Below, one piece after another: positions 57,850 to 64,000 of a DNA stretch of 64,000 nt. Under the pieces are notes generated by a model. That model worked only from the letters and a program-made list of their open reading frames with translations. It was not told the DNA's origin and searched no databases. This DNA is from Euptelea pleiosperma (taxonomy: Eukaryota; Streptophyta; Magnoliopsida; Ranunculales; Eupteleaceae). The translations under genes were made by a program, and so were the position numbers. Numbering within the stretch: the first letter of the stretch is position 1; every line of letters begins with the position of its first letter. The stretch covers positions 23,904,741 through 23,968,740 of the forward strand of contig CM068545.1 in NCBI GenBank assembly GCA_035048495.1, given 5' to 3'.

Positions 57850-58260
57850 ATTTTCAGAGATATCTGACCATCTTGATGTTTAGCCTATCTTTGATGCAGA
57901 TTTCTGTATCAAAATTTCGATTCAGAAGTCCCTCAAATTGCAACGTAGTAGACTCGTTCGGGCCCACTTGCCCCTTTAATGTCTGGCCCACACTATGATA
58001 GACCTACACGCCAAAAGTCAGCGTAATTGGTGATTTCTAGCCATTGGATTTGAGCACTTTTTCCTCATGGGCTTTGTGAACAGGCCTATGAGTTGGTTCT
58101 AAGGCCATGATCAAAAGTGCTCAAATAGAATGGCTAAGAATCACTAATCACACTGATATTTGGTTGTGGGTCGACCAAGATGTGGATTAAACATTCAGGG
58201 GGCAGTGAGCCCGGAAGAGTCTATTACGTGGCAAATTGAGGGACTTCTGTATCAAAATTG
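57850..58260. mobile_element. foldback MITE copy 14, diverged
   Basis: AATTGGTGATTTCTAGCCATTGG on the left mirrors AATGGCTAAGAATCACTAATCA on the right. The outer edges are degenerate (GTTAGTGAGC-like, CTATTACGTGGC). Confidence 0.5.
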
Positions 58261-59454
58261 TCGGTATCAAAGATTTTTCCACGCTAGATGGACGTACAAA
58301 CCAAACAAAACATTAGTTTGATTGGTGTTGGATTGGAGTCATTTCCATGGATTTATTTTTAACCGTTTAATTTAATCATCATTAACCATTATTTGGGGTA
58401 CAAAGATTCAAATATTAGAACTAATCAGACTTGATTTTGGGTTTGTGGGTCCATCTAAGGATTGGCCAAACATCCATACGGTCAGTGTCCTCTAAGAGTG
58501 CCACATGGTTCATATTACGTCGGTCAGTACATTTGCTGACCAGTGCAGGTCAGCAAATTTCTACTCTATTGAGGTACTGACCGTATGGATATTTGTCCCA
58601 TCCCTAAGTGGACTTACAGACCAACAATCATATATTTGGTGATTTTGAACCATTGGATTTGAGTCGTTTTCTTGGGTTGATTTCCAACAATCAAATTCAA
58701 GCATTATTTGGAGTATCTCAGATCCAACGGCTATTCACCAATCAGGCATAGAGTTTAGGCATGTAGTCCACCTAGAGATGGGCCAAATAGAGTAGAACTT
58801 TCCTGACGGTACCAGTCAGCAAAGTTTCTGACCAATTACATTATGAGCCACGTGGTACACTCTTAGAGGACTCTAACCATGTGGATGTTTGGCCAATTCC
58901 TAGGTGGACCTCACCAATCAAATTCCAAAATCAGTCATGAAAACCACTCCAATCCAATGGTTAAAAATCACTAATCAGGTTAATTTTTGGTCTGTAGGTT
59001 CATCAAGGGTTGGGCCAACATTTCTATGGTCAGAAATCTCATGCCACGTGACTTGAATTGTGGTGAGTCAACAACTTTGTTGACCGAATAAGCCACATGG
59101 CACTCTCAAACGATTCTCACCGTAGGGATGTTTGAGCAATTCCTAAGTGGACCTACAAACCAAAAATCAGCCTGATTAGTAGTTTCAAACCGTCGGATCT
59201 TAGTATCCCAAACAATGGTCAATACTGCTCAAATTGGACAGTTAAAAATCAATCCATGCAATCTAACGCTTCGAAATCACAAATCAAGCTAATTTTTGGT
59301 CTGTATGCCATCTAGGGTTGGGCCAAACATCCATGCGGTTAGAAATCTATAAGAATATGCCACGTGACTCATATTGTAGTCGGTCAGCAACTTGTTTTGA
59401 CCGCCGCCTGTCAGCAAAGTTCTACTGGGCCAAATATCTATCCGGTCAGTGGTC
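58261..59454. mobile_element. head-to-tail cluster of four or five foldback MITEs
   Basis: Successive copies lie at about 58265-58530, 58570-58800, 58850-59070 and 59095-59454. Each has left-arm words (GACCGTATGGATATTTGTCC type), a central TTCATGG/GGTTGATTT loop and right-arm words (ACATCCATACGGTCAGTG type). Linkers share GGTCAGCAAAGTT. Edges with CACGTG occur near 58856, 59045 and 59361. The copies differ from each other, so this is either old amplification or repeated insertion into the same place. Confidence 0.65.
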
Positions 59455-60100
59455 TCTAAGACCGTGCCACGTGGCTCATCTGAACGTCCGTGAGCGAAAG
59501 TGGACTCTCATCTCCCCTCTCTCTCTCTCTCTCTATCACGCGTATTCTCTCCGTCACGAGTATCACCTTCCTCAGCCGTGCCCCGCCCCTGCCGTCTCTC
59601 TCTCCGGCCTTTCTCTCTCCGATCTTTCTCTCCGGTTTCTCTCTCTCGTATCTTTTCTCTCTCACTCCCATCTGTCTCTCTCTCTCCCGTTTCCCTCTCT
59701 CCCATTTTTATCTCACTCCTGTAACTCGCTATCGTCTGTCTGTTTCCTCTTTCTTTCTTGTTCTCTTACGCTAATCTACTTTTCTGAAGGAAAACCCCTC
59801 TTTTTTGAGCTGTGGTTGCTGGAAATCCACCATTCTTGGTGGCGTCGCGTGCCCTAGTTGGAAATCGACTGCAGCAACAGTAAGTTCTTTCTTTTGCTAA
59901 TGTCTTGGATGTTTGATCATTTTACAACAAACAGTACTGTAGCTAACCATCCAATTTATGATTTTTCATCTTTTAATTTTATTTAGCAGCCAAATTTTGG
60001 GTCTACACAACTACTATCATCATCTAATATTTATATTTTTAATATATGTTCAATCGAAAAGAGGTAATCTATTATATGAATGAACCAGATCATAATAAAG
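59455..60100 (+). repeat. duplicated promoter-like block plus first exon (copy 2)
   Basis: Partner of 44360-45075: GTGCCACGTGGCTCATCTGA, CGTCCGTGAGCGAAAGTGG, the CT-rich leader, GTGGTTGCTGGAAATCCACC and donor CAACA|GTAAGTTC (59880), then matching intron-like sequence to about 60095. No FRS or other coding exon follows before the LINE at 60.85 kb, so this copy seems orphaned. Confidence 0.55.
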
Positions 60101-60848
60101 AAAGTAAAATAGGTATTTCCAGCTCAAGATAAAATAAATCACACTTAAACTATGTTTAATTATAATCAAAACTTAGAAAAAACCATATTTGTAGCCATTA
60201 GAGATTAGCCCTTTTGCCGTGTGATCTGTAACAGTAAAGAAAATAGAGTAAAAGATTGTAGGGAGCTAGTCTTCTCGGCTCTTCTCTCCTCTTCAGGATG
60301 GGCTGGCTTTTTTCACGCTTGGTGAGGTAAGAGGAGGGACCAAACCTTTAGATTATGTTAGAATTCTCCAGACTACCCATCAAGGCTTAGAGATTTGGGC
60401 CTGCACTTCAAAAATATCACAGCTATGCTGTTGCTGTGAAATGACCAAAATATGCATCCGAATTAGTTTATCGGCAGTTGCCTCCTTTCGGTCACTTAGA
60501 TTTTTGTTTAGTCTTTTAGCATCTAATCCAGTTTTTAAGAAAACTACAACCAACATTCTCCCACTTGGCCTGTATTGACACATTGTTTAATTTAGAAATC
60601 TTGTAGACTGTCCGGATTAACTATAAATGATGACTCGCATGGCCACTCTATTTTAACAAAACCTCCCAAAGGCCAAGGTTATTACATTTGGTCTGACCTT
60701 TCCTTAGTTCTAGTGAATCCACTAACAGGGATCATGAAGACTCATATTCCTGATATAGTAGTCATTTCTATGGTCATGGATGTTAGCATTTCCACCTTCA
60801 CTAAGTTAATGTTATTCTTTATTGGCATAGTAGTGCAGCTCAGGACTA
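60101..60848. other. intergenic DNA, possible copia LTR fragment
   Basis: Words such as GTAGACTGTCCGGATTAACT and CTATTTTAACAAAACCTCCC resemble sequence I associate with plant copia LTRs. There are no defined ends or target duplication. Confidence 0.25.
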
Positions 60849-63800
60849 TTTCTTTTTTTGATAAGTTTAAAATATATTGAAAGGGCCGAAGCCTAAAGAT
60901 ACAGCCAGCTAGAGGGAGGCAGGTCGAGATGACCTACACAACACCCCGGCAAGAAAACAAAAAAGAGACCCAGCCCCCTATCAACTTCCTTCCCTAGAAC
61001 ACATGCGCTCCCACCGGAAAACAAAGTCTTCAAAGAATAAGCCCCTACAATCCAAGACCGTCTTTGACCACATATACATCAGCCCTTTGATGTTAAGGAT
61101 TATAGAGTACAAGTCCGATTGCTTGCCTTCAAAGACTCTTTGGTTCCTCTCGTTCCAAATACCCCTAATGATCGCTAGCGGGGTCATTCTCCATAATGCA
61201 TTCCCTCTAGGCGAAAACGCTTTAGATTTCCAACTGAAAAGGAGGGTCATAAGAGAAGCTGGCATGGCCCAACTCACCCTAAATTCTAACAAGAAGGCGC
61301 TCCAAATCTTCGTAGCCATGTCACAATGAAGAAGATGGTCTACTGATTCCCCATTGGTTTTGCACATCCAGCAATATTGCACCAAAGTAAAACCTCTAGC
61401 CATTAAGTGGTCCATGGTAAGGATCTTATCCAAAGAAGCTTCCCAAGCAAAGAACGCTACTTTAGAGGGAGTCTTGGATTTCCAAACCGAGGAAACTGGA
61501 AAGGTAGCTCCTTCAGATCTTCGTAACTCCGCATAAAAGGATTTCATCGTGAAGGATCTCCCTTTAGTCCAGGACCACACTCTTCTATCCTGCACCAGCA
61601 GTCTAAGATTGACATCCTGCAGTCTTGATATCAGACTAGAAAGCGGTTCTATCTCCCAATCATTCAAGCTCCTTCTGAAACCTAGATTCCACCCTCATGT
61701 CTCCCCTTCATTCCTGTAGCAAGCAAGAATAGATTCTCTTTTCCGCACCGATATGGAATACAACTCCGGATAATCCTCTCATAACGGCTTATCACCACAC
61801 TAGGTGTCTTCCCAAAAACTGATTCTATCATTGGCTCCAACCTCGAAACGCACCCCTTTATCGAAATCTGTAGTCACTTTCAGAATTTCTCTCCACACGC
61901 TGCAACCACAGGGGCTTCTAACTTTGAGACTTTTCCAACCGTAGAGGGAGACACTGTATTTGCCCGCCATGACAATCCTCCACAAGCTGGTCACCTCTTC
62001 CCCAAATCTCCATAACTGCTTGCCCAGGAGAGCCACGTTCATGGATTTGAGTTGCTTAATCCCCAGACCGCCAAAGTCTTTAGCCTTACACACCCTATCC
62101 CACCTCACCAAATGAATCTTGTGGTTATCCGAACACAAGAAGTCTCTCATGATCTTGTCCAAGGTGAGAAACACACTGTTTGGCATCAGAAACAGGGACA
62201 TGTAGTAGATGGGTAAGCTTGAGAGAGAGCTATTAATCAGCACCAATCTTCCCCCTTTAGATAAGTATCTGGCCTTCCAAGAAGCTAGTCTCCTCCCAAA
62301 GCTACCAACAACCGACCTCCAAAGCTTCTTGGACCTATAAGCTGCCCCCAAGTGAAGACCTAGATAAGTGGTAGGGAATTTGTCAATGCGACAATTCAGG
62401 ATGTTGGCCAATCCCTCCAGATCATCAACCTCTTCAACACCAAACAATTTGCTTTTGTTAAGATTCACCCGAAGACCTGAAACCGCCTCAAAACAAAACA
62501 GGGTTCCTTTGAGGAATCTCAACTAAGATAATTCTGGAGCGAGGAAGATGAGAATGTCGTTGGCAAATTGAAGATGGGAGATGGTAGAAACCCTGGGGCT
62601 GCAACGAACACATCCATCTCTCTCAGAGACACGACTTTAGATATTATCCTACCTAAAGCCTCCACCACCACAATGAACAAAAAATGGGATAAAGGGTCGC
62701 CTTGACGCAGCCCTCTTGAGCTCTTGAAATATCCCGTTGGAGAACCATTGACCAGGATAGAGAAAGAAGCCGACGAGATACACTTCCACATCCACTTTCT
62801 CCATCTAGACCTCCCATTATGCTAAGAAGGTAATCGAGAAAACCCCAATTGACATGGTCGTATGCCTTCTCCATGTTGATCTTACAAATGATCCCCAGAT
62901 GTCTCGAATCTATACATTCATTAGCAATAAGAACTCCATCAAGAATCTGCCGCCCTCTCACAAACACACCTTGACTGGGCGATATCACTGAGGATAGGAC
63001 ATCTCTAAATCTCAAAGCAAGGACCTTAGCTATGATTTTATAGGCGCTGCCCACTAAACTAATGAGTCAAAAATCCGAGATGTCCTTAGCTCCCGTGACC
63101 TTAGAGATTATGGCTATAAAAGTACTGTTGGAAGGGAAGTCCAAGAAACCTTCTTCTTGAAATTCCGCCACCATCTTCATGAAATCGACACCAATGATCT
63201 CCCAGCACTGTTTATAAAAGGCTATAGTGAAGCCATCTGGCCCTGAAGCCTTATCATGGGCTAGAATGGAAAGAACATTTACCACATCATCCCCTCCGAA
63301 ATCGGTCTCTCCAACCTTTTTCTATCCTCCATGCTAATCTAATCGAATTGGAGACCCTCCAAAAGGGCCTGAAGGATGCCGGCTCAATGTACGTATCGAA
63401 GTAGAACTCAACCACACCCTTTCTAATACTGTCTTCGTCCTCCTTTATAACTCCCTTAATACAGAGACGGGAGATATAATTCCTCCTTCTGTTTGCGTTG
63501 GCCACCTTGTGAAAGAACTTCGTATTTTGGTCTCCCTCCTTGAACCACCTAACCCTTGACTTCTGTTTCCAACTGATCTCTTCCATCTTCACCAAATGCT
63601 GATACTCCCCCTTCAAATTAGTTCTCTCCATCTACTCTTCCAAAGACAGGTTGGTACCTTCTTCCTACTTGTCAATCAAAGCTATCTTATCAAGCACTAA
63701 GCCTTTCTTGAGGTCTATACGGTCGAACACCTCCCGGTTCTACGACTTGATTCTCTCTTTAAGCGCCTTGAGCTTGCATCTGAAAGCCACTCCCTCCTTC

Positions 63801-64000
63801 CCGTCAAAGGAAAAGGAAGTCCACCACTCCCCCACCTTAGCTTTGAATTGGCGGGGTTACTCAACCACATACTTTCGAACTGAAAAGGAACAGGTCTTAA
63901 TCTGAAACCCCCACAACCTAGCAGCAAAGGAGTGTGATCTGATGCTGGTCTCGGGATTGCAACTAGAGAAACATCTTGAAAATGATCTACCCAATTGGGA
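60849..64000 (-). pseudogene. L1-like LINE, 5' end outside the window
   Basis: On the minus strand, in order: end of the endonuclease-RT linker (FRLRPVPFQFESMWLSNPA, about 63.9 kb); RVRWFKEGDQNTKFFHKVANANRRRNYI (63.5 kb); RT with [74 protein letters not shown] and [13 protein letters not shown]. Next comes the catalytic region near 62.55 kb, where the frame is disturbed, then a 240-codon thumb/connection segment (61800-62522; TYLGLHLGAAYRSKKLW, KARYLSKGGRLVLI). Last is a 228-codon zinc-binding tail (60981-61667; WKSKTPSKVAFFAWEASLDKILTMDHLMARGF, CWMCKTNGESVDHLLHC). It ends without RNase H in a tail reading TTATCAAAAAAAG. Several stops and frameshifts make it inactive. Confidence 0.9.

Overview
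The window is nuclear DNA from a flowering plant. Genes are intron-split with GT/AG borders, long stretches are AT-rich and non-coding, and the repeats are plant types: RNase H-bearing L1-like LINEs, Ty1-copia, TRIM/SMART mini-LTR elements, hAT families, short Helitrons and tRNA-derived SINEs. The species cannot be named. The repeat load and a roughly 15-kb intron fit a medium-to-large genome, and I see no grass-specific signal.

Only three genes have good support, all on the + strand. (1) Positions 1-16431 hold the 3' end of a multi-exon gene I do not recognise. Three coding exons join in frame across an 823-bp intron and a 15.1-kb intron packed with nested transposons. (2) Positions 36892-38513 hold a complete three-exon F-box/LRR/FBD protein of 473 aa, probably a substrate adaptor of an SCF ubiquitin ligase. 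(3) Positions 47245-50214 hold a complete five-exon FAR1/FHY3-related (FRS) protein of 876 aa with FAR1 zinc-finger, MULE transposase and SWIM domains. A 5' leader exon near 45.8 kb is likely.

Layout. 1-16.4 kb: the unknown gene, whose large intron carries a broken LINE split by two hAT elements, a nested hAT cluster (6.5-10.3 kb), an intact 311-bp SMART/TRIM element and smaller MITEs. 16.4-22.4 kb: degenerate low-complexity and retroelement remnants, a 1.47-kb hAT element and a tandem TRIM array with a hairpin. 22.4-24.8 kb: a 5'-truncated LINE. 24.8-36.3 kb: intergenic DNA with SINEs, a possible solo LTR, a 46-bp minisatellite, a 160-bp Helitron and an intact hAT element. 36.3-38.6 kb: the F-box gene. 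38.6-44.3 kb: copia and LINE fragments, a three-level nest (foldback MITE in hAT in SINE) and foldback MITEs. 44.3-51 kb: the FRS gene and its upstream region. 51-60.1 kb: foldback MITE fragments, a second mini-Helitron, a candidate 2.58-kb Helitron and a head-to-tail MITE cluster. 60.8-64 kb: a long LINE running off the right edge.

The most distinctive feature is a family of about 18 foldback MITEs with long inverted arms whose outer edge often carries the G-box core CACGTG. Copies lie upstream of both complete genes. A 0.65-kb block resembling a promoter plus first exon, containing one of these edges, is duplicated at 44.4 and 59.5 kb. No tRNA, rRNA or CRISPR locus was found. All calls come from reading the sequence; no database search was run.
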